Origin: Candidatus Sericytochromatia bacterium
Lineage (GTDB): Bacteria; Cyanobacteriota; Sericytochromatia; JACMPN01
Assembly (NCBI GenBank): GCA_014377495.1
Contig: JACMPN010000654.1
Coordinates: 1-18,893, forward strand
Length of the DNA stretch: 18,893 bases
Direction: 5' to 3'
The notes under the pieces are model-generated. The model was not told where the DNA came from and did not search any database. It saw only the letters and a program-made list of their open reading frames with translations. The translations under genes were made by a program, and so were the position numbers. This document shows positions 1 through 6,570 of this stretch, piece by piece. The first letter of the stretch is position 1; every line of letters begins with the position of its first letter.

Positions 1-242
1 ACATCTGGCGAGGTTTGAGGTCCAGCCAATGGCTGCTGTTGCACACCTGGCAGGGTTTGAGCCCCTGCTAACGGCTGCTGTTGCACATCTGGCGGGGTTT
101 GAGCCCCTGCCAATGGCTGCTGTTGCACATCTGGCGAGGTTTGAGGTCCAGCCAATGGCTGCTGTTGCACACTTGGCAGAGCCTGAGACCCTGCCAATGG
201 CTGCTGGTGCACACCTGGCAGAGCCTGAGCCCCTGCTAATGG
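1..242 (-). repeat. 42-bp tandem repeat encoding a 14-residue unit
   Basis: Five complete 42-bp units (242-201, 200-159, 158-117, 116-75, 74-33) and a sixth cut by the window edge (32-1) follow each other without spacers. Read on the minus strand in the FliK-like frame, each encodes PLAG-x-Q-(T/A)-x-P-x-V-(Q/H)-QQ. Positions 5, 8 and 10 vary most (A/S/P; L/S/P; G/S/D), while PLAG and the QQ end are fixed. Units 3 and 6 share the PQTSPDV variant, and units 4 and 5 are also very close, which suggests recent unit duplication. The array continues past the window, so its copy number is unknown. Confidence 0.93.
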
Positions 243-2483
243 CTGGTTCTGTACATTGGGAGCGTCCGCTGCAGCAGATCCAAACTGATCCGGAATGCCA
301 GGACCATTCGGCGTTGCCGCTATGGGCTGTCCCGCAGCAACAGGATCGGCGGGAGCTGCGGCTGCTGGCTGATTAAGGATGCCTGGACGCTTAGTCCCCG
401 GCACTGCCTGGGCAATGTCGTCGGCAAATTCGTCAGATGTATCTGGCGCAGGTCCACCGTAAACAGTCGCAAGTTCGGGCTCGGTATGCGTTCCCCGGGG
501 TGAACCAGTCGGAGCGACGGACGGCGTGGAACCTCTTGTGGGGGCCGAGGACTCCCCGTCAGGTGCCAAGGGCAGGTCGTCTGGACCCGCATTCACTGAA
601 TCCACGCTACTCCGGCCCGACTCAGCCTTAGCAACAGTGCTGGTGACCGACGGTGCGATTGCATCTCTCGCCGCTAACTCAGTACGAGCGGGATCGGGAT
701 GCACGCCCAGTTGGCTGGCATCGGGAGCCGGGGCCGCATCCGAGCCGATCACCGTAGGAACGTTCGCCACGCCCGGGATTGCTGGCCGTGATGCGTGTGC
801 CTGGCTGTCGGGCGGTGCTGCATCGACACCCAATGCATCGGCGGTTGCCGGCATCGGACTAGCAACCGGCGCTTGCGGCGTTTCTGCATTGGGACTGGCA
901 GGGGCAGCCCCTTCGACGCCCAGGTCTGGTGCCGGAGACTGATCCGGGTGATCGCCGCCGGGACCTGCCGTGGATCCTGGCACGCCGGGAGACTGTGCGT
1001 GACCCGCCGCAAGCACGGGAGCCACCGGTCCCGCCTGCGGCACAGCGACTGGCGGAGATTGGCGCGAGACCTGATCCTGGGCAATGGCGCCGGTAGCGGC
1101 TTGCGTAATCGCTCGGCTCTGGGGATGGGGCTGTTCCGGATTGGGTCCGATCTTGATGCCATTGCCGTATTCGCCACCAATCGGCTGCTCGGCAATCTGC
1201 TCCGGACTCGCCTGCACACCGTCATTGATTGCCGGACTGGCCCCGTCAGTCTGCGCATTCGGCGGTACCGGATGAGCGCCGACCGTCCCGGCGTTCGTCG
1301 GATTGATGGCAGGGACCGGGGCCTGTGGTTGATCCGGCTCAGTGCTGATAGAGCCGGCGCTTGTCGGATTCGTGCCGGGGGTTTGGGCGTGCGCCGGCTC
1401 GGGCGGCAAATTAAGCGCCTCGGCATTTTCTAAAGTTGCACCGGGCGCATCGGTATGAACCTGCACTGGTGACACACCCGCTGTCGCCGCAGGTCCCGGT
1501 GGCTGGGCCTGCCGTTGATCAGGACGAGCGCCGTCGACCCCTGAATGGGCCGGATTCACGCCAGCGGCGTGAGAGTGCGTTTCCCTTTGAGCAATCGGAC
1601 TGGCGGTGTCGGCCTGCCCTTCGCCGTCGGCGGCGTGCGGCTGCGCCACGGCGTCACCAACGACATTGCCGCTGGTTCCTTCCGCAGTGGGTCCTGGCGG
1701 CTGCGACGTCTCGGCAACAGGGATTCCAGAGGGGGGTGCCTGGATACCGGCATCGGCGTGCGGTGCCTGGGGAGTACTGCTTGGAACCGTGCTGGCGCCG
1801 GGAGCGTGTGCGTGGGCTTGCTCTGAGGTGGCGACGGGTGTAGCGAGGTCGGGCAACCCATCGCCCAGAAAATCATCGGCGGTCAACGTCTTGGCAGCAA
1901 AACCCGGAGCCGAGACCGCGCGGTCAATGTCGACACGCAACCCTTGCAAAAAGGCCTGCACATTTTCCAACTGCATTGCCAAAGAGCCCAGCGCTTCCGG
2001 CAACGGCGCCCCATTGATCAAGGCGCTGACGGCCTGGACCCGTTTGGGATTGACGGCCAACCCGTTGAGCATGAGGACGACGGCCGCATCCACCTGCTCG
2101 GGGGTCTTTACGCCGCCAGTCAACAAGCCCTTTTTGACCACCGAGACGGTCTGGGCACTCAAGGACTGGCCATAACCCGCCAATGCCCCGATGATCGCCT
2201 CGTTCATCGGGGTACGGGACTGGCCGAGTTTTTGCAGGACCTCCTGGATGAGGCGGTCCCGTTCCAGACCCACTTTGAGTGACATGGCCGCCATCAGTGC
2301 GGCATTCTGGGTCAGCGTCAGCAGGCGACCCTGGCCCGGGGGGGCCGTCGATGGGGGCGGTGATTCCGTCAGTCTCGGCTCGTCTCTACGACGCGCTCGG
2401 GTACTGGGACCGCTCAGGCCAGTAAGCTCGGAAAACAGCCTGGACTGCATGCCGAGTGGATCGCCGCCCAGTCCCCCAACCAT
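1..2483 (-). CDS. Large Pro/Ala-rich protein, FliK (flagellar hook-length control)-like, partial at its C-terminus
   Basis: Reading the minus strand from ATG at 2483 gives 827 codons without a stop, running off the left edge. An AAGGGG Shine-Dalgarno lies 10 nt upstream. Residues 50-190 look alpha-helical, with recurring patterns such as LIQEVLQKLG, ALAGYGQSLS, TPEQVDAAVVLMLNGLAV and INGAPLPEAL. This resembles the helical N-terminal region I recall from FliK/YlqG-type proteins of Gram-positive-like bacteria. Residues 209-747 are low complexity, rich in Pro, Ala, Gly, Gln and His, with degenerate recurrences (AHAHAPG, AHAQTPG, GHAQSPG; NPTSAG, NPTNAG). From residue 748 a 14-residue tandem repeat begins. 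FliK proteins are typically long, Pro-rich and disordered between a helical N-terminus and a C-terminal Flg_hook domain; that last domain would lie outside the window, so the function is inferred. An extended secreted or scaffold protein is the alternative. I am confident in the reading frame and only moderately in the family. Confidence 0.72.
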   Translation of the reverse strand, partial: MVGGLGGDPLGMQSRLFSELTGLSGPSTRARRRDEPRLTESPPPSTAPPGQGRLLTLTQNAALMAAMSLKVGLERDRLIQEVLQKLGQSRTPMNEAIIGALAGYGQSLSAQTVSVVKKGLLTGGVKTPEQVDAAVVLMLNGLAVNPKRVQAVSALINGAPLPEALGSLAMQLENVQAFLQGLRVDIDRAVSAPGFAAKTLTADDFLGDGLPDLATPVATSEQAHAHAPGASTVPSSTPQAPHADAGIQAPPSGIPVAETSQPPGPTAEGTSGNVVGDAVAQPHAADGEGQADTASPIAQRETHSHAAGVNPAHSGVDGARPDQRQAQPPGPAATAGVSPVQVHTDAPGATLENAEALNLPPEPAHAQTPGTNPTSAGSISTEPDQPQAPVPAINPTNAGTVGAHPVPPNAQTDGASPAINDGVQASPEQIAEQPIGGEYGNGIKIGPNPEQPHPQSRAITQAATGAIAQDQVSRQSPPVAVPQAGPVAPVLAAGHAQSPGVPGSTAGPGGDHPDQSPAPDLGVEGAAPASPNAETPQAPVASPMPATADALGVDAAPPDSQAHASRPAIPGVANVPTVIGSDAAPAPDASQLGVHPDPARTELAARDAIAPSVTSTVAKAESGRSSVDSVNAGPDDLPLAPDGESSAPTRGSTPSVAPTGSPRGTHTEPELATVYGGPAPDTSDEFADDIAQAVPGTKRPGILNQPAAAAPADPVAAGQPIAATPNGPGIPDQFGSAAADAPNVQNQPLAGAQALPGVHQQPLAGSQALPSVQQQPLAGPQTSPDVQQQPLAGAQTPPDVQQQPLAGAQTLPGVQQQPLAGPQTSPD

Positions 2484-2493
2484 CTTGGCAATA

Positions 2494-2499
2494 CCCCTT
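2494..2499 (-). promoter_or_regulatory. Ribosome binding site of the FliK-like gene
   Basis: Minus-strand AAGGGG lies 10 nt upstream of ATG at 2483. It is the best Shine-Dalgarno match near the beginning of this open frame and decides the start. The next in-frame ATG, 11 codons on, has no comparable site. Confidence 0.55.
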
Positions 2500-2709
2500 G
2501 TGGCCCTATCGGCGCATGGTTGCGTCCGACCTGTTGATGCGAAACCATCACCCGATATCAGGCTGACTCAGCGTGCCAGAACAGCGCCTGCGAGGCCAGC
2601 CTTTGGCGCGCGCCGGCTGGGGCACTGAGATATCCCCTGTCCCCAGTTATGCCACCGGAACGCTCAGCGCAAACCGACTGCCCATGTCCGACCCTATCAG
2701 GATCCTGAA

Positions 2710-2728
2710 AGCCGCCAAATTGGCGGCT
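2710..2728 (-). terminator. Possible terminator after the MscS-like gene
   Basis: A perfect 8-bp stem (2710-2717 with 2721-2728, AGCCGCCA/TGGCGGCT) encloses a 3-nt loop, 13 nt past the MscS-like stop codon on the minus strand. Only three T residues follow before TTTCAGG, so this is a weak intrinsic terminator at best. The rest of the 2484-2741 gap holds no gene I can support. It has an imperfect CTGGGG...CCCCAG inverted repeat near 2618-2646. Confidence 0.45.
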
Positions 2729-2741
2729 CAACAAGTTTCCT

Positions 2742-4274
2742 TTAAGCAGGCAAATTAAAGAACTGGCGAATCCGGCTCGACAGGCGCCGGGACCGCTCGT
2801 CCGCTTCCTGTGCCACCAGGGCATCCTGGGCATGGGCGTTCAACAACGCCTCATTGGCTTCCATGCGCACACTGATGATCCGACTGATCTCGCTGAGCAG
2901 TTCCGGATGGGCCTGCAGACGTGGCTGCAATGCCGCTTTCGGCAAACGCAGAAGCGTCACGTCACTCTGACAGACGATGCTCGCCGAGCGGGGCTCACCC
3001 GTCAGCAGCGACATCTCGCCAATGACGTTGCCGGGACCCAACTCTCCGAGGGCGACCGGTTCACCCTCGGGACTGTGGGCCTCGACCCGCAACGCCCCGT
3101 CCAGAACCACGTATAAGGAATCCCCTGCTGCCCCTTCCTGAAAGACGGTTTCGCCGGCAGACCACACTTCGCGAGAAATATGGTCGGCCAAGGCGACGAG
3201 ACTCTCCGCCGGCAGGACCCGCAGAAAATCCACTGCCGACAAGGCGGCCATCACCTCACGGCCATCACCGGAATCGGGTATCACCGGCTCAGACTGGATG
3301 GAAATGTGCCGGACCGGGAACGGGATCCGCATGCCCTGACGTTTGCAGACATACCAGAGGGCGCTGCGCACCCCGGCGGCAATGCGCATGTCGCCGTGAA
3401 AATCCGTGATCCAGTAAATGACCTGATACTCGACACTGTATTCCTGGAATTTCAAGACCCGCACGTCCGGCCGGGGTGTCTCCAACACGCCGGGCAAGCC
3501 GGACAGGGCATCGAGGACGGCGGCTTTCACCTGATTCGGCTGCAGGTCATAGGCCAGACCGATGGTGACGAAGCGCTCGACCGGCAGACTCGGCTGCGAG
3601 TAATTGAGGATTTCCGTCTTGGCCACGCGATTATTGGGCAGCACGATCAATTCGTTGCGGCGGGTCCGCAGCTTGGTGCTTCGCCAAGTGACTTCCCGGA
3701 CTTCGCCGAGAAATCCGGCGATCTCCACCCAGTCGCCCGGCCGGAAGGGCTTGTCGGCCTGCAGGGACAATCCGGCGAACAAGCTGCCCAGGGTGTCTTG
3801 CAGGGCCAGACCGATCACGGCGCTGAGGACGGCTGAAGTCGCCAAAAACGGCGTCAGATTGACCTGGTAGATGCTGCTGCTCAACGACAGGAACAAAACG
3901 CCGAACAGGACGACTTCGGCCACGTTGATCAGCAGGCGGGGCACGGCCCGGCCCTGGCGATGGATCAGGTGATAATCGACGAGAAAACACTTGATCGTCT
4001 CGACGACGATGTAAACGGAACAGCCGATCAGGAGAAGATAGCCGAGCGTGAAGGACGACTCCAGCCGGTAAATCTTAAACAGGGCCTGGGCGGTGAGCAC
4101 CCCGACGATGATCAGGCTGGTCCCGTCGACCCGTCTCAGATAGCTCTTGCCGATGGATCCGGCCAGAACCGTAAACCGGGACAGCACCATCCGCACCAGG
4201 ACCACCCTGGCCGTCAGGGCGACGATCAGGGTGACGAGTACGGGGAGCCAGTGGCCAATGGCAGCTGGCAACAC
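2742..4274 (-). CDS. MscS-family mechanosensitive channel with C-terminal cyclic nucleotide-binding domain
   Basis: This 510-residue inner-membrane channel protein has about five membrane segments (roughly 9-30, 52-68, 75-100, 112-135 and 138-170). The pore helix and MscS beta domain follow, with PFLATSAVLSAVIGLALQD at 142-160, DKPFRPGDWVEI at 174-185 and LPNNRV at 212-217. Residues 347-470 form a cNMP-binding domain. Its phosphate-binding cassette is intact: GNVIGEMSLLTGEPRSAS, with Glu420 and Arg429 where cAMP/cGMP-binding proteins hold the ligand ribose and phosphate. Such fusions occur in cyanobacteria and other bacteria. They are thought to let a small ligand gate or tune an osmotic release valve. 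The GTG start lies 2 nt after the stop of the upstream HTH-coil gene with no clear ribosome site, so translation is probably coupled. The family call is secure; ligand and ion selectivity are unknown. Confidence 0.93.
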   Translation of the reverse strand: MLPAAIGHWLPVLVTLIVALTARVVLVRMVLSRFTVLAGSIGKSYLRRVDGTSLIIVGVLTAQALFKIYRLESSFTLGYLLLIGCSVYIVVETIKCFLVDYHLIHRQGRAVPRLLINVAEVVLFGVLFLSLSSSIYQVNLTPFLATSAVLSAVIGLALQDTLGSLFAGLSLQADKPFRPGDWVEIAGFLGEVREVTWRSTKLRTRRNELIVLPNNRVAKTEILNYSQPSLPVERFVTIGLAYDLQPNQVKAAVLDALSGLPGVLETPRPDVRVLKFQEYSVEYQVIYWITDFHGDMRIAAGVRSALWYVCKRQGMRIPFPVRHISIQSEPVIPDSGDGREVMAALSAVDFLRVLPAESLVALADHISREVWSAGETVFQEGAAGDSLYVVLDGALRVEAHSPEGEPVALGELGPGNVIGEMSLLTGEPRSASIVCQSDVTLLRLPKAALQPRLQAHPELLSEISRIISVRMEANEALLNAHAQDALVAQEADERSRRLSSRIRQFFNLPA

Positions 4275-4276
4275 GA

Positions 4277-5302
4277 TCAGGAGGACGGTGCTTCGGCGCT
4301 CCGCTCACGCTCGTTCGGGCGCTCCGGCGTCCGGCGGCCACGCTGGCGGGTCTGCAGGTGGCTGCGGCCGTTCTTGATCACGGCCAGCGTCCGGCTCACG
4401 TCGGTCTCCAGCTGCATCAGGATCTGCTCGGCGTATTGTTCGGCACCCTGACGCAGGCGCTGGGCCTCTTCGCGGGCCCGGATGAGGATTTCGTCCGCCT
4501 GCTGGCGGGCCAGGACGAGAACCTTTTCAGCTTCGGGGTGCGACAACAGCGCATCACGGGTATCGATACGGACCTCCAGCTGATTGGGAATGGGCTTCGG
4601 CTGCCGCAGAACCGGCTCGGCGGCCGGGGTCGGCATCTGGCGCATCGGACCGTTCCCCGGCCGGGAAACGGTGGCCGACGGCGGCGGTGCGGTCGAAAGC
4701 GACGGACTGAACGGCACGGGATTGCCCATGGCGGCGGGACGTGAGGCGGACGGAGCCGCCTGCTCGGCCATCGGCACAGGCCGGCTGATCACCTCCAAAG
4801 GCGCAGGGCGGCTGGTGGATTCCGGACGAGCGACAGTATCCTGGCGGCTGCCTGCATCCAGTCGACTGACTGCTGCCACAGGCGCCGGCCGGCTCACTGC
4901 TTCCATCGGCTCAAGGAGGCCTTCCGCTGCGAGGGCCAGATCCTCCGCCTCGTCGTCGACTGTGACCAGCGACAAAGGCGCATCCGCATAGGCCTGCTCG
5001 CCCTGACGGGGCTCGGTCCGGGTTTCGGGGCCCAGGGCCCCTGAGTTGCGGACGATGGAATATTCACGGGGCTTGTGCTGCTGCTGGTAGATGTTGACGA
5101 GGTCCGCCCCGTTCAAGCCCAGGAGCTTGGCGTACTGACGGATGTACCCACAGGTGTAGACCGGCGCCGGCAAGAGATCCGGGCGGTCCTCCTCAAGTGC
5201 ATGCAGGTAGTGCAGCTTGATATAAGTCTTCTGGGCGACATCTTCCAGGGGGATACCCTGGGTTTCCCGCTCGCGCTTCAGGACTTCGGCAACGGTGGTC
5301 AC
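4277..5302 (-). CDS. RodZ-type helix-turn-helix protein with SRP-rich linker and C-terminal coiled coil, no membrane segment
   Basis: The 341-residue protein has three parts. Residues 2-75 form a HTH_25 domain like the cytoplasmic part of RodZ (VAEVLKRERETQG, LEDVAQKTYIKLHYLHALEE, PVYTCGYIRQYAKLLG). RodZ uses this fold to bind MreB rather than DNA. Residues 76-250 are Pro/Ser/Ala-rich, with repeated SRPxP-like motifs. Residues 255-318 form a charged coiled coil (EAEKVLVLARQQADEI, GAEQYAEQIL, LAVIKNGRSHL). It resembles ATP-synthase-b/DivIVA-like coils found alone in many Terrabacteria. There is no hydrophobic segment where RodZ has its membrane helix. GTG at 5302 is preferred because AGGGAGAG lies 9 nt upstream and RodZ-like proteins begin right at this point. 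A TTG at 5356 would add 18 residues. The gene is divergent from mraY and 2 nt ahead of the channel gene. A role in organising wall growth or division is an inference. Confidence 0.88.
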   Translation of the reverse strand: MTTVAEVLKRERETQGIPLEDVAQKTYIKLHYLHALEEDRPDLLPAPVYTCGYIRQYAKLLGLNGADLVNIYQQQHKPREYSIVRNSGALGPETRTEPRQGEQAYADAPLSLVTVDDEAEDLALAAEGLLEPMEAVSRPAPVAAVSRLDAGSRQDTVARPESTSRPAPLEVISRPVPMAEQAAPSASRPAAMGNPVPFSPSLSTAPPPSATVSRPGNGPMRQMPTPAAEPVLRQPKPIPNQLEVRIDTRDALLSHPEAEKVLVLARQQADEILIRAREEAQRLRQGAEQYAEQILMQLETDVSRTLAVIKNGRSHLQTRQRGRRTPERPNERERSAEAPSS

Positions 5303-5435
5303 GGTCGATGACTCTCCCTGACGACTGACATTGAGCGTGCTTTGTGACTGGGCCAAATTACGCTAACCTACGATGACAATTACAACGGATCCACAAGCCA
5401 TGACTTTACCATAAGTAAGTACCCACTTGGCAGAC
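5303..5435. promoter_or_regulatory. Divergent intergenic region between the HTH-coil gene and mraY
   Basis: These 133 bp separate two diverging transcription units and must hold, or lie downstream of, the promoters of both. The stretch 5341-5420 is noticeably richer in A and T than its surroundings. I could not find a -35/-10 pair of good quality and spacing on either strand, so no promoter position is claimed. Confidence 0.4.
5312..5319 (-). promoter_or_regulatory. Ribosome binding site deciding the GTG start of the HTH-coil gene
   Basis: Minus-strand AGGGAGAG precedes GTG at 5302 by 9 nt. The alternative upstream TTG at 5356 has no comparable site, so this supports the shorter protein. Confidence 0.55.
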
Positions 5436-6479
5436 ATGATTCTCCATCCATCCACACTTGCCGCAATCGCCCTCGCCGCCGCCATCGGGGGCCTGCTGAC
5501 GGGCCGGGCCGTCGTGGACGTGCTGCGCCGCCTCAAAGCCGGCCAGGCGATTCGCGACGAGGGCCCGCAAAGCCACAAGGCCAAAGGCGGCACGCCCACC
5601 ATGGGCGGGATCATCCTGATCACGCCGGCCCTGGTCCTGCCGCCCCTGCTGACGGGCGGTACCCCGGCCGCCTGGCTCTTTTCCGCGATTTTGCTCGGCT
5701 TTGCCCTCGTCGGCGGCCTGGATGACTGGCTGATCATCAAATACCGCAACAATAAAGGTCTCCCCGGCCGGCTGAAGCTCCTCGCACAATTGCTGCTCGG
5801 GGCCGCCTGGGGCTATGCCCTCATCGCCATGGGGGAAAACCACCCCCTGCTCGTGCCCTACACGGAGCTGACTATCCCATTGGGCCTCTGGCGGATCCCC
5901 GTGTGCGCCTTCGTCTTCGCCAGCGCCACAAACGCCGTGAACCTCACCGACGGTCTCGACGGCCTGGCCAGCGGCACCGGCATCATCTGCCTGCTGCCCC
6001 TGATGATGCTCGTTGCCAGCCTGCCCATGACGGCCCTGTCCACTGCGGCGATGATCGCTGCGGCCAGCGTCATCGGCGGGCTCATCGCCTTTCTCTGGTT
6101 CAACTGGCATCCCGCCCAGGTCTTCATGGGCGATCTCGGCTCATTGGCCCTGGGTGCGGCGATCACCCCCCTGGCGTCGAGCGCCGGCGCCGAGCTGTGG
6201 CTGGTCATCGTCGGCGGCGTCTTCGTCGTCGAGACCCTATCCGTGATCAGCCAGGTCATCAGCTTTCAGACGACGGGCAAACGCATCTGGCGGATGAGTC
6301 CCCTGCACCACCATTTTGAGCTCGGCGGCTGGCCGGAGACCAAGGTGGTCGGACGCTTCTACCTGGCTGCCTGCCTGTGTGCGTTGGTCACAGTACTCGG
6401 AATAAAGAGTGGGGTACGCTACCAGCCGACCGAAGGCCCCCGTCCGGCCGTCACCGAAAGCCGCCCCACCACCCGCTGA
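5436..6479 (+). CDS. mraY: Phospho-N-acetylmuramoyl-pentapeptide transferase (lipid I synthase)
   Basis: MraY transfers phospho-MurNAc-pentapeptide from UDP to undecaprenyl phosphate in the inner membrane, making lipid I. The 347-residue sequence is of normal length, with about ten hydrophobic segments. It has the family motifs KAKGGTPTMGG near residue 50, LDDWLI near 95 (the magnesium-binding aspartates), TNAVNLTDGLDGLA, FMGDLGSLALG (catalytic-region Asp) and the cytoplasmic PLHHHFELGGW loop. ATG at 5436 is chosen. TTG at 5427 is in frame three codons earlier, and an in-frame TAA at 5412 limits any longer form. There is no strong ribosome site. It is the first gene of the plus-strand wall cluster, and 91 bp follow before murD. 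Confidence 0.97.
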   Translation: MILHPSTLAAIALAAAIGGLLTGRAVVDVLRRLKAGQAIRDEGPQSHKAKGGTPTMGGIILITPALVLPPLLTGGTPAAWLFSAILLGFALVGGLDDWLIIKYRNNKGLPGRLKLLAQLLLGAAWGYALIAMGENHPLLVPYTELTIPLGLWRIPVCAFVFASATNAVNLTDGLDGLASGTGIICLLPLMMLVASLPMTALSTAAMIAAASVIGGLIAFLWFNWHPAQVFMGDLGSLALGAAITPLASSAGAELWLVIVGGVFVVETLSVISQVISFQTTGKRIWRMSPLHHHFELGGWPETKVVGRFYLAACLCALVTVLGIKSGVRYQPTEGPRPAVTESRPTTR

Positions 6480-6570
6480 GCGGCTTTGGCGGTTTCGGGG
6501 CCGCCGCCCGGGAGCCCTGCACCGCCCAACGGTCTGCGGGACAGTTAGTGGAGAAGGACGGCGGCATTCG

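Noticed and set aside
1..242. CRISPR-like direct repeats
   Set aside because: The units are contiguous, have no spacers, keep the reading frame and vary at fixed codon positions, which is a coding tandem repeat.
29..376. Plus-strand open frame with repeated MAAVAHLAGFEPL-like units
   Set aside because: The 42-bp repeat is open in more than one frame. The minus-strand frame continues for 2483 bp with a ribosome site and a non-repetitive N-terminal domain, so the plus frame is a shadow.
526..2282. Several long plus-strand open frames across the Pro/Ala-rich region
   Set aside because: They are broken into pieces in different frames, lack ribosome sites and mirror the composition of the continuous minus-strand gene.
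2503..2515. Possible sigma-28 (flagellar) -10 box GCCGATAG upstream of the FliK-like gene, minus strand
   Set aside because: No TAAA-type -35 element lies at the expected distance, and one box alone is too short to be evidence.
2558..2833. Short open frames on both strands covering the gap after the MscS-like gene
   Set aside because: They overlap the channel's C-terminal coding sequence, have no ribosome site and show no protein-like pattern.
5341..5420. Sigma-70-like hexamers such as TTGTGA (plus) and TTGTCA (minus) between the HTH-coil gene and mraY
   Set aside because: No partner -10 with acceptable match and 16-18 bp spacing was found on either strand.
6409..6570. Upstream extension of murD overlapping mraY by 71 bp
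   Set aside because: The extra residues are Arg/Pro-rich with no MurD similarity, and ATG 6571 has a ribosome site and the normal family length.
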